From Erysipelotrichaceae bacterium (GTDB lineage Bacteria; Bacillota_I; Bacilli_A; Erysipelotrichales; Erysipelotrichaceae), in contig JAUNNY010000002.1 in the NCBI GenBank assembly GCA_030531215.1, positions 1-64,000 on the forward strand: DNA of 64,000 nucleotides, read 5' to 3'. Below are positions 7,821 to 17,074 of the stretch, piece after piece (positions within the stretch are counted from its first letter, which is position 1; each line of letters opens with the position of its first letter). The translations under genes were made by a program, and so were the position numbers. The notes under the pieces are model-generated. The model was given only the letters and a program-made list of their open reading frames with translations. It was not told the origin of the DNA and did not search any database.

Positions 7821-10217
7821 TTATCTTTGTATAGCTTCAAACATTGAAGATAAACTATCTACAATCTTAGCATGTATAGGATTTACATCCTCAACCTTCA
7901 AAGTCTTAGTTTGATCTTCATAAGTTATTGATAAAGAAACTGATTTATATCCTTCATCAATATGTTCGCCTTTGTAGACATCAAATACAGAGGCGTTTTT
8001 AATTAACTTGCCACCAACTTTTTGTATAGTCTTAATTAAATCAATAACATTGATATTATCTTTAACTACAAGGCTTATATCTCTTGATACAGAAGGATAT
8101 TTAGAAACAACAGGTGCTTTTACCTTTGATGGTTTTGAAGCCGCAAAATCATCTAAAATTAGCTCAGCACAATATGTATCATCTAGTTTAAGTTTTTTAC
8201 TATAAGCTGGATGTAATTTACCAAAAATACCAACAACTTTATTATTCATTTTGACTAAAGCGGATTGATATGGATGGAAATGAATGGTATCTATATTGTT
8301 TTCAATAATTTGTACCCTTCCAATTTCAAAACCGATCTTATTCATCAATTCAATTAACAAGCCTTTAACAACGTAGAAATCTGATTTAACATCAAGATGT
8401 TTAACACTATCCACTATTAACGAACCATTCATGACAAAAGATAATCTTTCTTGATCTATATCTTTCGCATATACTCTTGAAATTTCAAATAGATTAATAT
8501 TTTCGTTATTGTGATCTAAATTATAAGATAAAGACTCAAGTAATGAATTATAAATAGAAGTACGAATATATTTACGTTCATCAGATAATGGAGAAATAAC
8601 AGATAATGGCTCACCAAAAGGTAATATTTCATTATCAATATAATTCTTATTAACTAAAGAATAAGTAACAGCTTCATTAAAGCCATGATTTACTAGAATA
8701 TTAGACAAATCTCTTCTGATAGACTGGATATTAGATAATCTACCAACTGTTTGTGGAAGCAATGGAAGTGTAGATTTTAAATCATCAAAATCTGTCAATC
8801 TTACAATCTCTTCATCAATATCTTCTCTGATCTTCAAATCAGTCGCTCTATAAGAAGGAATAGTTGTAATAAAATTATCTCCCTCAACTTTAACATCAAA
8901 AGACAAACGCTTCATAACATCAGTAGCTTCATCCATGGTGTAATTCTTACCAATTAATTGATTAAGATGAGATAATGATTCGCAAATTGTATATTCTTCA
9001 TAATCAGCTTTACCAAATTCAACAGTTTCTTCAAAATCTTTTGCATCAGCAAGTTGAATTAATAAATCAACAGCTCTATCCATTGCTTTATTTTGAGCCA
9101 TTGGTTCTAATCCTTTAGAGAATCTTGCAGCAGCTTCAGTTTGTAAACCTAAACGATTAGATGTTCTTCTAATTAGTGCATGGTTAAATAAAGCAGCTTC
9201 AATAATTAATCCCTTAGTATCGTCTAGAATCTTAGTATTATCTCCACCCATTATTCCTGCAATACCAATTGGCTTATTATCAGAGGTAATCATTAAATCA
9301 CCTTTTTCAATCTTATATTCGATACCATCTAATGCAGTATAAGTGCCTTCATAATCATCTACTACAGTGATATTTTTATTAGGATTAGTTCTTAAATCAT
9401 AAAAATGCAATGGTTGTCCAGTCTCCAACATAACATAGTTAGAAATATCTACTAAATTGTTGATTGCTTTAACCCCATTTGCTTTTAAATGTGCTTTCAT
9501 CCATTCAGGAGATTCTTTGATTGTAACGTTATTAACTACTTTTGCTAAGAAGTGTGAACAATTTGCAGATTTAGAATCTAATTTAAATGTTGATTTATTA
9601 CCGATATTCGATTTGCCTTCATAATCTGGTAATGTAACTTTTTTATTTAAAATAGCACCCATTTCGTATGCCATCGCATACATTGATAAACAATCAGGTC
9701 TATTAGCATATATAGAAACATCAAGGGTAGTATCATCAAAGCCAAGTTTTTTAAGTATGTCAGTATCACCTACTTCAAACTTATCATCTAATTCTTCAAT
9801 GCCATTGTGACTTGGAGAATCTTCAGGAAGAAGTTCTTCTTTAATACCTAGTTCTTTTAATGAACAAAGCATTCCATTTGAAGCTTGTCCTCGAATAACG
9901 CCCGCTTTAATTTCGCCGCCAGGAAGTTTAGCTCCAACTTTAGCAACGATTACTTTTAAACCTTGACGACAATTAGGTGCACCACATACAATATCTAACA
10001 CTTCTGAGCCTATGTCGGTCTTTGTAAGATGTAAATGATCAGAATCAGGATGAGGAACACATTCTAATACTTTACCAACAACAAGATTAGTTGCATCACT
10101 TAATTTATCAACAGATTCAACTTCAAAACCACATTTAACCATTTGATCAACAATTTGATCAAGAGATAAATCTCTAATATCAATAAAATCTGATAACCAA
10201 TTTAAACTTAATTTCAT
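7821..10217 (-). CDS. pheT: phenylalanyl-tRNA synthetase beta subunit
   Basis: 798 residues, the normal length for bacterial PheT. It carries the N-terminal EMAP/tRNA-binding domain (residues about 40-150, with HPDSDHLHLT), the B3/B4 editing domain (about 210-395), B5 and the catalytic-like core, and the C-terminal ferredoxin-like anticodon-binding domain ending in LSITYEDQTKTL. With PheS it forms the alpha2-beta2 enzyme that charges tRNA-Phe. A GGAG site precedes the ATG. It is 10 bases downstream of pheS and shares its T-box. Its stop codon abuts the stop of the convergent Mur-ligase fusion with no base between and no obvious terminator. Confidence 0.97.
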   Translation of the reverse strand: MKLSLNWLSDFIDIRDLSLDQIVDQMVKCGFEVESVDKLSDATNLVVGKVLECVPHPDSDHLHLTKTDIGSEVLDIVCGAPNCRQGLKVIVAKVGAKLPGGEIKAGVIRGQASNGMLCSLKELGIKEELLPEDSPSHNGIEELDDKFEVGDTDILKKLGFDDTTLDVSIYANRPDCLSMYAMAYEMGAILNKKVTLPDYEGKSNIGNKSTFKLDSKSANCSHFLAKVVNNVTIKESPEWMKAHLKANGVKAINNLVDISNYVMLETGQPLHFYDLRTNPNKNITVVDDYEGTYTALDGIEYKIEKGDLMITSDNKPIGIAGIMGGDNTKILDDTKGLIIEAALFNHALIRRTSNRLGLQTEAAARFSKGLEPMAQNKAMDRAVDLLIQLADAKDFEETVEFGKADYEEYTICESLSHLNQLIGKNYTMDEATDVMKRLSFDVKVEGDNFITTIPSYRATDLKIREDIDEEIVRLTDFDDLKSTLPLLPQTVGRLSNIQSIRRDLSNILVNHGFNEAVTYSLVNKNYIDNEILPFGEPLSVISPLSDERKYIRTSIYNSLLESLSYNLDHNNENINLFEISRVYAKDIDQERLSFVMNGSLIVDSVKHLDVKSDFYVVKGLLIELMNKIGFEIGRVQIIENNIDTIHFHPYQSALVKMNNKVVGIFGKLHPAYSKKLKLDDTYCAELILDDFAASKPSKVKAPVVSKYPSVSRDISLVVKDNINVIDLIKTIQKVGGKLIKNASVFDVYKGEHIDEGYKSVSLSITYEDQTKTLKVEDVNPIHAKIVDSLSSMFEAIQR

Positions 10218-10227
10218 ATTTTGTCTC

Positions 10228-11256
10228 CTATCTCTTAAAGCCTTTCAAGAAACGTACATCATTTGTGAATAAATCCCTAATATCTGAAACACCATATTTT
10301 AACATTGCGATTCTTTCAATACCTGCGCCAAACGCAAAACCTGTATATTTTTTAGAATCAATACCAGCCATTTCTAAAACATTTGGATGTACCATACCTG
10401 AACCTAATATTTCAATCCAGCCTGTTCCTTTACAAGTTGGACATCCCTTGCCACCACAAATATGGCATGTCATATCAACTTCAAATGATGGTTCAGTGAA
10501 TGGGAAATATGAAGGTCTAAATCTGATTTTAGCGTCTTTAGAGAATAATTCATGAATCATTAATTCTAGTGTTCCTTTTAAATCTGCAACCGTGATATTT
10601 TCACCAACAACCAATCCTTCACATTGCATGAATTGATGAGAGTGAGTAGCATCATCATCATCTCTTCTATAAACCTTACCAGGACAAATTACTTTTATTG
10701 GTAGATTATTTGCTTCAGCTTCCAAAACACGCATTTGAATAGCTGTAGTTTGTGATCTCAAAAGATGAGTTGGATCAATATAGAATGTATCTTGCATATC
10801 TCTTGCAGGATGACCTTCAGGAGTATTAGCACGTGTAAAATTATATAAATCCAATTCTACTTCTGGACCTTCCGCAACGTTATATCCCATACCAATAAAA
10901 ATATCTTCTAATTCTTGTTTTACTAAAGATAATGGATGTAAAGTACCAAGTTTTGGATTATAAGCATCTAAAGTAATATCTATTTTTTCATTAGCTAGCT
11001 TAGAATCTAAAGCCTTAACTTCTAATTCTTCTTTTTTAGCTTCTAAAGCATCAGTAATAGCAGTTTTAAGTGTGTTAACTTTAGCACCAAAAGTAGGTTT
11101 TTCTTCAGGTGATAAATCTCTCATCAAAGACATTAAACCTTGAACTTTACCTTTTTTTGATAAATATTCAATTCTTAAATCTTCTAGAACTTTGCTATCT
11201 AAACATTCATTAATAGCTTTTAAAGCATCTTGTTTAAGTTGTTCTAAATCTTGCAT
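10228..11256 (-). CDS. pheS: phenylalanyl-tRNA synthetase alpha subunit
   Basis: 342 residues. An N-terminal coiled coil (about 1-80) is followed by the class II catalytic core: HPLSLV, motif 2 ([20 protein letters not shown]), and motif 3 [11 protein letters not shown] near the end. A zinc-like [12 protein letters not shown] cluster is typical of the family. It supplies the active site of the PheRS tetramer. The GGGGG ribosome site lies 7 bases before the ATG. First gene of the pheST operon and controlled by the T-box directly upstream. Confidence 0.97.
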   Translation of the reverse strand: MQDLEQLKQDALKAINECLDSKVLEDLRIEYLSKKGKVQGLMSLMRDLSPEEKPTFGAKVNTLKTAITDALEAKKEELEVKALDSKLANEKIDITLDAYNPKLGTLHPLSLVKQELEDIFIGMGYNVAEGPEVELDLYNFTRANTPEGHPARDMQDTFYIDPTHLLRSQTTAIQMRVLEAEANNLPIKVICPGKVYRRDDDDATHSHQFMQCEGLVVGENITVADLKGTLELMIHELFSKDAKIRFRPSYFPFTEPSFEVDMTCHICGGKGCPTCKGTGWIEILGSGMVHPNVLEMAGIDSKKYTGFAFGAGIERIAMLKYGVSDIRDLFTNDVRFLKGFKR

Positions 11257-11276
11257 ATAAATCCCCCTTCAAAATA

Positions 11277-11470
11277 AAAAGGTGGCCACAAGGTCGCTAA
11301 TGCGAGGTACCACCTTAATTTATAACTTAAATTCTTAACGCGAATTAAACGTGGAGTATTAATCCAACTAAGAAGTGAATTCACTATCTATTTGTTTAGA
11401 ACCTTACACCAATTGGCTCATTCTCTATAAACATCATCAATAGTTACTAGTCTTCTATCAACGTACTCAA
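11277..11470 (-). promoter_or_regulatory. T-box riboswitch (tRNA-Phe) of pheST
   Basis: On the minus strand the leader contains the T-box antiterminator signature AAGGTGGTACC (from 11316) followed by the terminator hairpin (GGTGG...CCACC then TTTTT, ending near 11276). Upstream is a Stem I with the AGAGAAT and GGTGTAAG segments and, in the specifier loop GTGAATTCAC, a TTC triplet at 11379-11377 followed by A, which is a phenylalanine codon. Uncharged tRNA-Phe should stabilise the antiterminator and switch pheST on. The specifier agrees with the downstream genes. Confidence 0.93.
11279..11316 (-). terminator. T-box terminator hairpin before pheS
   Basis: AAGGTGG and CCACCTT close the hairpin on the minus strand, with CGC/GCG at its tip, followed by five T then ATTTT. 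It overlaps the antiterminator strand, as expected for a transcriptional T-box. Confidence 0.85.
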
Positions 11471-11482
11471 ATATTATAACAT

Positions 11483-11510
11483 AAAAAACTCTTTGATTTC
11501 TCAAAGAGTT
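11483..11510 (-). terminator. terminator of the rplK-rplA operon
   Basis: Perfect 10-bp stem AACTCTTTGA / TCAAAGAGTT with a GAAA loop on the minus strand, followed by a T run, 9 bases after the rplA stop. A TATAAT for the T-box leader follows at about 11477-11472. Confidence 0.88.
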
Positions 11511-11519
11511 AATTACTAA

Positions 11520-12200
11520 TTATAGAGTTTCAACTTTAATAGCTGGACCCATATTGCTTGAAATTGTAGCAGATTGAACGTAAACACCTTTTACAGCAGC
11601 AGGTCTAACTTTAAGTAGTTGATTATAAATTGTATTATAATTTTCAACTAACTTATCAGTATCGAATGAAGCCTTACCGAATAGACAATTAATATTACCT
11701 TCTTTATCTACACGATATTGAACTTTACCTTTTTTAATTTCGTTAACTGCTTGAGCAATATTAGGAGTAACTGTACCAGTCTTAGGGTTTGGCATTAAAC
11801 CTTTAGGACCTAAGATTTTACCTAATTTACCAAGTTCACCCATCATATCAGGAGTTGCAACGATAATATCGAAATCGAACCAACCACCTTTAATCTTTTC
11901 TAAGATTTCTTTATCACCAACATAATCAGCACCAGCAGTCTTAGCTTCTTCAGTCTTAGGACCTTGAGTAACTACTAATACTTTTTGTGATCTACCAGTT
12001 CCATTTGGAAGAACTAATGCACCACGGATTTGTTGATCAGCTTGACGTGGGTCAACATTTAATTTGAATGAACATCTTAATGTAGCATCATACTTAACTG
12101 TAGTAGTCTTTTTAGCTAATTCACAAGCTTCTGCTACAGAATATTTTTTACTTTTTTCAATTAATGCTTTTGCATTGTTATAAGCTTTTGAACGTTTCAT
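11520..12200 (-). CDS. rplA: 50S ribosomal protein L1
   Basis: 226 residues, standard length. Family segments are clear: the N-terminal [18 protein letters not shown], the conserved [22 protein letters not shown] block (about 127-150) and the ending [12 protein letters not shown]1 binds helices 76-78 of 23S rRNA to form the L1 stalk and represses its own operon in many bacteria. The start overlaps the rplK stop (TAATG), giving translational coupling. Confidence 0.97.
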   Translation of the reverse strand: MKRSKAYNNAKALIEKSKKYSVAEACELAKKTTTVKYDATLRCSFKLNVDPRQADQQIRGALVLPNGTGRSQKVLVVTQGPKTEEAKTAGADYVGDKEILEKIKGGWFDFDIIVATPDMMGELGKLGKILGPKGLMPNPKTGTVTPNIAQAVNEIKKGKVQYRVDKEGNINCLFGKASFDTDKLVENYNTIYNQLLKVRPAAVKGVYVQSATISSNMGPAIKVETL

Positions 12201-12613
12201 TAGTCAACTACCTCGATTCCCATATTTTTTGCAGTACCTTCAATAATCTTCATAGCGGCTTCAACATCATTAGCGTTTAAATCAGGAAGCTTATATTCAG
12301 CGATTTCCTTAACTTGAGCCTTAGTAACCTTACCAGCTTTAACTGTGTTTGGAGTACCTGATGCTTTTTCAACACCGGCAGCTTTCTTTAACAAGAATGC
12401 AGCTGGAGTAGTCTTTAGTACAAAATCAAATGATTTGTCTTCGTAAGCTGTAATGATTACTGGAACAACATCACCTGCTCTGTCCTTAGTTTGATCATTG
12501 AATTGTGTGCAGAACTGAGGCATATTGATACCTGCAGATGCTAGTGCTGGACCTGGTTTAGCTTGGCCAGCTCTAAATTGTAGTTTACAAACTTTTGCAA
12601 CTTTTTTTGCCAT
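12200..12613 (-). CDS. rplK: 50S ribosomal protein L11
   Basis: 137 residues, slightly short of the usual 141. It has [22 protein letters not shown] near the start, [19 protein letters not shown] in the middle and the C-terminal rRNA-binding domain with the ending [18 protein letters not shown]11 forms the GTPase-centre stalk base with 23S rRNA. A strong GGAGG ribosome site lies 8 bases before the ATG. First gene of the rplKA operon, behind a leader with an L1-like site. Confidence 0.97.
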   Translation of the reverse strand: MAKKVAKVCKLQFRAGQAKPGPALASAGINMPQFCTQFNDQTKDRAGDVVPVIITAYEDKSFDFVLKTTPAAFLLKKAAGVEKASGTPNTVKAGKVTKAQVKEIAEYKLPDLNANDVEAAMKIIEGTAKNMGIEVVD

Positions 12614-12631
12614 AGAATTTCCTCCTTTTGG

Positions 12632-12668
12632 TTGTGGGTATAGCGGAGTAGTTGCACTCCTTCCACAA
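12632..12668 (-). promoter_or_regulatory. candidate L1-binding leader of rplK-rplA
   Basis: On the minus strand CTTGTGG...CCACAAC forms an outer helix and GGAGT...ACTCC an inner one, joined by a small 5' and a larger 3' internal loop. This is the two-helix, asymmetric-loop shape by which L1 represses L11-L1 mRNA in other bacteria. It lies between the promoter and the rplK ribosome site. Confidence 0.55.
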
Positions 12669-12676
12669 GCCTTATA

Positions 12677-12705
12677 ATCATACTATAAATTAACTACAAA
12701 TGCAA
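12677..12705 (-). promoter_or_regulatory. promoter of rplK-rplA
   Basis: TTGCAT (12705-12700), a 17-base spacer and TATGAT (12682-12677) on the minus strand, ahead of the L1-like leader. Confidence 0.6.
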
Positions 12706-12709
12706 ATAA

Positions 12710-13189
12710 TTAATATCTAGAATAATAGCATTTTTTATCAAAAGCTAAGATGCACTTAAAGATTGGATTTAAGAATATCAAACCAAAACCAAACCAAAAT
12801 TCTTGTGCAAAACATTTAGCCTTTTTAAATTCTAAAACAATTGAGAATAAAGCTAGATAAATAACAATAATTACTACTAATACAATTAAAACAAAACTAG
12901 CTAATGTTCCATTAATAAAAGCAGCTATAAATACAATAGATAACAAAATTAATGGCGAAAAGAACGCAAACCAGAAAGCGTTAGTTGACCAATATAATTT
13001 ATATTCAATATAGTGATTATAAATTGGAATAAATTGTTTCCAACCTCTTTCTCCTGCTTTTTCCAAAACAAGCCAATTAGCAACAATCATTAAAGCAGTA
13101 AATAATAGCCCTAATAGCCAGTGATCTCTAAATAAATTGTTAAAATTCAAGATCAAATCATCAATAGAATCAAATTTATAACTTAACAT
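12710..13189 (-). CDS. small membrane protein, DUF5684-like
   Basis: 159 residues with about four membrane segments (about 28-45, 75-95, 98-118, 135-150). The central AGERGWKQFIPIYNHYIEYKLYW resembles the conserved W-x-P-x-Y-N element of DUF5684-type proteins, which often precede signal peptidase-like genes. No catalytic residue can be recognised, so function is open. A strong AGGAGG ribosome site precedes the ATG. It follows yhaM by 12 bases and is probably the last gene of that operon. Confidence 0.6.
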   Translation of the reverse strand: MLSYKFDSIDDLILNFNNLFRDHWLLGLLFTALMIVANWLVLEKAGERGWKQFIPIYNHYIEYKLYWSTNAFWFAFFSPLILLSIVFIAAFINGTLASFVLIVLVVIIVIYLALFSIVLEFKKAKCFAQEFWFGFGLIFLNPIFKCILAFDKKCYYSRY

Positions 13190-13201
13190 AATTTATACCT
13201 C

Positions 13202-14131
13202 CTACTTATGTTTATAAAATACACGATTATCTAATGCGAAAATCTTTTGTGTAAATTCGCCAACTTCAATATCACTAAGTGCTTTATCTAGAATATTAAT
13301 TCTAGCATCAATATTATCTATCATAAATAATAATTCAGCTTCTAAAGTTTCTGGTCTAACAGGTGAACCAAATTCATATTGACCATGATGTGCTAAAACC
13401 ATATGTCTTAAAATTAATAATTCTTCACTATCTTCTAGTTTAAGTTCTTTGCCAATTTCTAGTAATCTAGAATCCATAATTGAAATATGGCCTAATAGTT
13501 TACCATCAACAGTGTATTCTGTTACAACAGGAGAAGATAATTCTTCGATTTTGCCTAAATCATGGACTATAATACCTGCGGTTAAATAATTACGATCAAT
13601 TGTTGGATAAATTGAACACAAACAATCAGCAATTTTAAGCATACCTGAAACATGAGTTGCTAAACCGCCGATATAATTGTGATGAATCTTACTAGCGGCA
13701 GGAAATTGATAAACTTTTTCATCATAATAATTTAAAGCAGCTGTTACTATTCTAGCTAGATTTTCATTATCAATAGTATTGATACCCTTTTGAATATTTT
13801 CTCTTAAAGTAGATGTTGAAATATTAGATCTAAAAACATAATCATCATAATTAATATCATTTTGTGATATAGGTAAAACAGATATAACTTTACATTGAAG
13901 ATTATTTTTATATTTAATTACTTCTAAATCAAAGTTATATACTTTACCAACTTCTAAATTTTTTTCAATTTCTGGTTTAACATCCCATAGTTTAGCGTCA
14001 ATAGCTTTACTAGAATCTTGTAAAGTTAATGTTAAATATGGTGCACCAGAATTAGTAGCACCTTTTACTAAATTAGAAATAAGAAGTTTAATTGAGACGT
14101 GTTCGCCTTCTTTAAAATCTTTAACTTGCAT
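13202..14131 (-). CDS. yhaM: 3'-5' exoribonuclease YhaM
   Basis: 309 residues. An N-terminal OB-fold (about 1-95, with LTLTLQDSSKAIDAKLWD) binds nucleic acid, and a C-terminal HD domain (about 150-290) carries the metal ligands: HHNYIGGLATHVSGM, VHDLGKI and the HHGQYEFGSP segment. YhaM degrades RNA and single-stranded DNA from the 3' end and is typical of Gram-positive bacteria. The frame overlaps the end of recX by 11 bases, so both are likely in one transcript. Confidence 0.93.
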   Translation of the reverse strand: MQVKDFKEGEHVSIKLLISNLVKGATNSGAPYLTLTLQDSSKAIDAKLWDVKPEIEKNLEVGKVYNFDLEVIKYKNNLQCKVISVLPISQNDINYDDYVFRSNISTSTLRENIQKGINTIDNENLARIVTAALNYYDEKVYQFPAASKIHHNYIGGLATHVSGMLKIADCLCSIYPTIDRNYLTAGIIVHDLGKIEELSSPVVTEYTVDGKLLGHISIMDSRLLEIGKELKLEDSEELLILRHMVLAHHGQYEFGSPVRPETLEAELLFMIDNIDARINILDKALSDIEVGEFTQKIFALDNRVFYKHK

Positions 14132-14948
14132 CTTGAACCTCCATCACTTTTTTAATATCTTCAATTTTGAATCCTTTTGATAATAATGAACTAATTATAC
14201 GCTTAGATAAATCATAATCAGAATATTTTTTACTGTATTTTGAATATGCTTTACTATATTGCTTTTTTAATAGTTCTTCTTCGTTATCAATAGTGAATTC
14301 TAACTTATCAACTACATCATTAACAATATCATAATTATAACCATTAGATACTAATTTATTCATTATGCTTTGTTTTTTGGCATAAAATGATTTGTTATTA
14401 ATAGTACGTATGTATTTATTTGCGAGTTGAATCGCTTTATTGAGTTCATTATCTTTGTCCAAAGACAAATTTGTATTAATAATATCTTCAGTAATGCCTT
14501 CTTTTAATAGTTTAGCTTTAATATTTTTATATGAATACAATGAGGAATTTAAATAATTTATACGGTTTATACAATATCGGTTATCATCAATAAGATTATA
14601 TTGAATTAATTTGTTAAGGATATTATCGATTTGATTAACATCTAGTTTAAATTTAGTTTTTAAATAATCGTATAACTGTTTTTTACTATAATCTTTAATT
14701 GAAAGTTTTCTTAAACAACTATTATAAGCACTTACATAATTATTTTCTTCATTAAATAGTTGATAAGTATCTTCATCTAATCCTTTAAGATTTGTATATT
14801 TACAATATGTTTCGATTGAAATCTTTAATTTATCGCCATTATCTAAATATATAATAAAATAATTATTACAATCTTTAATTTTAATAATTTTATATTTATA
14901 ATCGGCAATTTCGATTTTATTTGTTTTAAGTAAAGAGTTAATATCCAT
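14121..14948 (-). CDS. recX: RecA regulator RecX
   Basis: 275 residues, typical of the longer Gram-positive RecX. It is lysine- and asparagine-rich with repeated three-helix units such as SYKNIKAKLLKEGITEDIIN (about 135-155) and a last repeat LSKRIISSLLSKGFKIEDIKKVM. RecX caps or modulates RecA filaments; recA lies 28 kb away in this window. No Shine-Dalgarno is seen. TAAAAT at 14961-14956 lies 7 bases before the ATG, which suggests a leaderless start from inside the gap after the beta-lactamase-like gene. Confidence 0.85.
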   Translation of the reverse strand: MDINSLLKTNKIEIADYKYKIIKIKDCNNYFIIYLDNGDKLKISIETYCKYTNLKGLDEDTYQLFNEENNYVSAYNSCLRKLSIKDYSKKQLYDYLKTKFKLDVNQIDNILNKLIQYNLIDDNRYCINRINYLNSSLYSYKNIKAKLLKEGITEDIINTNLSLDKDNELNKAIQLANKYIRTINNKSFYAKKQSIMNKLVSNGYNYDIVNDVVDKLEFTIDNEEELLKKQYSKAYSKYSKKYSDYDLSKRIISSLLSKGFKIEDIKKVMEVQDAS

Positions 14949-14955
14949 TAATATT

Positions 14956-14961
14956 ATTTTA
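14956..14961 (-). promoter_or_regulatory. -10-like box giving a probable leaderless recX transcript
   Basis: TAAAAT on the minus strand ends 7 bases before the recX ATG; no Shine-Dalgarno precedes that ATG. No clear -35. Confidence 0.35.
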
Positions 14962-14963
14962 CT

Positions 14964-15731
14964 TTATTTGTTATATATATTGACTAAATCTCTACTAGTT
15001 TCTCTAATGAATATTTCAAAATCAGTAACAGATGTATCATGACCTGCAAAACATAAAATAAAAGGTTTTTTAGTATATACAATACCTACGTCATTACTTA
15101 AGTTGTCATCTTCACCAGTTTTATGAGCCACTTCTATCTCATCATTTAAATAACCAGGAATTTTATGATTAACTTGTTGTTTTAATAAACAATCATTTAC
15201 GTAATTAGAATAATATTCATTAATAAATGTCTTATCATATATTTGTTTTAATAAAATTGATAATTCTTTTAAACAAATTTTATTTTCTAATCCTTTGCTA
15301 GAAGCAACAGAATCAAATAATAATCTATATATTTTTGTTTTATGTAAACCCATAGAAACAAATTCATTATTTAATCTATCAATACCAAAATAATTGATTA
15401 AAACATTAGTAGCGGTATTATCAGATAATCTAATCATAAGATTACATAATGATTCAATATTTATATCAATATCACCAGTAAAACAATTCAATCCGCCACA
15501 ACTTGGTAACTTGTCTTCATTTTTGACTTTAACAACAGTATCAAAAGAAGTTTCGTTTCTTGAAACAAAGCGACAAATAGACAAATAAATTGGTAATTTA
15601 ATTACACTTGCCGCAAGAAATTCATCCTCTTCATTAAAACCGTAAGATTCATTAGTTGATAAATCAATAAAATAATAGCCTAAATGGCCAGATAAGTTAC
15701 TAATGCGATTGTTAATTTCATCAAATATCAT
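14964..15731 (-). CDS. class A beta-lactamase-like serine hydrolase without signal peptide
   Basis: 255 residues of the beta-lactamase2/transpeptidase fold. The three active-site motifs are intact: SVIK (S42-K45), SDN (S103-N105) and KTG (K204-G206). The omega-loop glutamate that makes class A enzymes hydrolytic is not evident; the region reads RLLFDSVASSKGLEN, as in many non-resistance members. There is no signal peptide or membrane segment, so it should be cytoplasmic, unlike true lactamases. It overlaps the D-aminoacylase gene by 4 bases. A D-amino-acid peptidase or esterase role fits the neighbours but is inference; antibiotic resistance is not indicated. Confidence 0.8.
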   Translation of the reverse strand: MIFDEINNRISNLSGHLGYYFIDLSTNESYGFNEEDEFLAASVIKLPIYLSICRFVSRNETSFDTVVKVKNEDKLPSCGGLNCFTGDIDINIESLCNLMIRLSDNTATNVLINYFGIDRLNNEFVSMGLHKTKIYRLLFDSVASSKGLENKICLKELSILLKQIYDKTFINEYYSNYVNDCLLKQQVNHKIPGYLNDEIEVAHKTGEDDNLSNDVGIVYTKKPFILCFAGHDTSVTDFEIFIRETSRDLVNIYNK

Positions 15732-17074
15732 ATTCTAATTGCCTTTCCTAAATTATTATTAATAATATTACCTTCATTCATTGCGATTTTACCATCTATT
15801 AAAACATAATTTATACCTTTAGGAGGAATAAGATCATCTTGATAAGTAGCACAATCTTGAATTTCGTTTAAATCAAATATTGTAATATCACCATCAGAGC
15901 CAGGAATTAAATTCCCTTTATTTTTTAAACCAATTTGTTTAGCGGCTAAACAAGACATTTTGTTTATTCCCTCAGATAATGTAATTTTATTAGTTTTAAT
16001 ATAATCACTAATAAATTTGGGAAAACTACCTGAAGCTCTAGGATGACCATGTCCATTATCTCTAGTACCATCTGAACCAACACAGACATAATCTTTTGCA
16101 AATGCTAAATCAATATCTTGTTGTTTCATGAAAAATCCAACTGTAGCTGTATTTGGATGATTGTTTCTTACTTCATTAAATAGTTTTTCATCACAATATT
16201 GTCCACGATAAATTCCCGAAGCAAGATAAACATGTGAATAATCACTATGGTAACGATCTAAAAAACCATCATCATATGTGGTAGAACCAATGCTTGTACA
16301 GAAAGCATCGTAAGGATAGCAATCGCAACACATATCAATACTCAACGAACGATATTCATCAATTTGCTTTAATAATTGATTCATTTGGTTATAACCGCCC
16401 ATTGAACCAATATGAGAAAATTGCACTCTTACTTTAGCTAATCTTGCTATTTCTTTTAATTCTTCACAAGCTGCAAATACTTCATCTTCATCTTGGCGAA
16501 CATGACAAGAAACAAGTTTATTTGATTCATGACATAAAGAAGCTAGTCTAACGAGTTCATCAGTAGTAGAACCTGGAACATATTTAATTCCAAAGGAAAC
16601 TCCTAATAGCCCATAGTCTAAATAATCTTTAGCAATTTTAGTCATTTTATCTATAACATCATTAGTTGTTGGCTTATATTTATTAATATTAAAACGTTGT
16701 CTAAGACTAGTATGCCCTACAAACAATCCTAAATTAACATAAGAACCATTTTTATCAAGATATTCATAGTATTTAATAGGATCATAATTATTATCACCAC
16801 AATTACCACCAATATCAGTTGTAACGCCCATTAATAAAGCTGATTTAGCCATCGAAAACGTTGGTTTATTATCAACAAAAGGATCTTCATGCATATGAAT
16901 ATCAATGAAACCTGGTGATACTATTTTATTAGTTGCATCAATAACTTGATCAGCATGAGGCTCATCATCTGTTATTGAACATATCTTTCCATCATTTATA
17001 AGAACATTAGTAATCTTGTCTAGTTGTTGGCAAGGATCAACAACACGTCCATTTTTAATGAGTAAACTACTCAT
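15728..17074 (-). CDS. N-acyl-D-amino-acid deacylase family amidohydrolase
   Basis: 448 residues. An N-terminal beta-sandwich (1-55, starting LLIKNGRVVDP) precedes the TIM-barrel amidohydrolase with the metal motif GFIDIHMHEDPF (HxH near residue 60), HVRQDEDE near 190, QFSHIGSMGGYN near 220 and the catalytic GSDGTRDNGHGHPRASG segment near 332-348, a signature of D-aminoacylase/dihydroorotase-like enzymes. It ends with the returning sandwich strand (LIPGSDGDITIFDL). The family removes acyl groups from N-acyl-D-amino acids. It sits between an amino-acid permease and a beta-lactamase-like hydrolase with overlapping ends on both sides, pointing to uptake and breakdown of D-amino-acid compounds. 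Confidence 0.85.
   Translation of the reverse strand: MSSLLIKNGRVVDPCQQLDKITNVLINDGKICSITDDEPHADQVIDATNKIVSPGFIDIHMHEDPFVDNKPTFSMAKSALLMGVTTDIGGNCGDNNYDPIKYYEYLDKNGSYVNLGLFVGHTSLRQRFNINKYKPTTNDVIDKMTKIAKDYLDYGLLGVSFGIKYVPGSTTDELVRLASLCHESNKLVSCHVRQDEDEVFAACEELKEIARLAKVRVQFSHIGSMGGYNQMNQLLKQIDEYRSLSIDMCCDCYPYDAFCTSIGSTTYDDGFLDRYHSDYSHVYLASGIYRGQYCDEKLFNEVRNNHPNTATVGFFMKQQDIDLAFAKDYVCVGSDGTRDNGHGHPRASGSFPKFISDYIKTNKITLSEGINKMSCLAAKQIGLKNKGNLIPGSDGDITIFDLNEIQDCATYQDDLIPPKGINYVLIDGKIAMNEGNIINNNLGKAIRI

Noticed and set aside
14964-15731. Antibiotic-resistance beta-lactamase
   Set aside because: No signal peptide and no evident omega-loop Glu; the neighbours suggest amino-acid metabolism.
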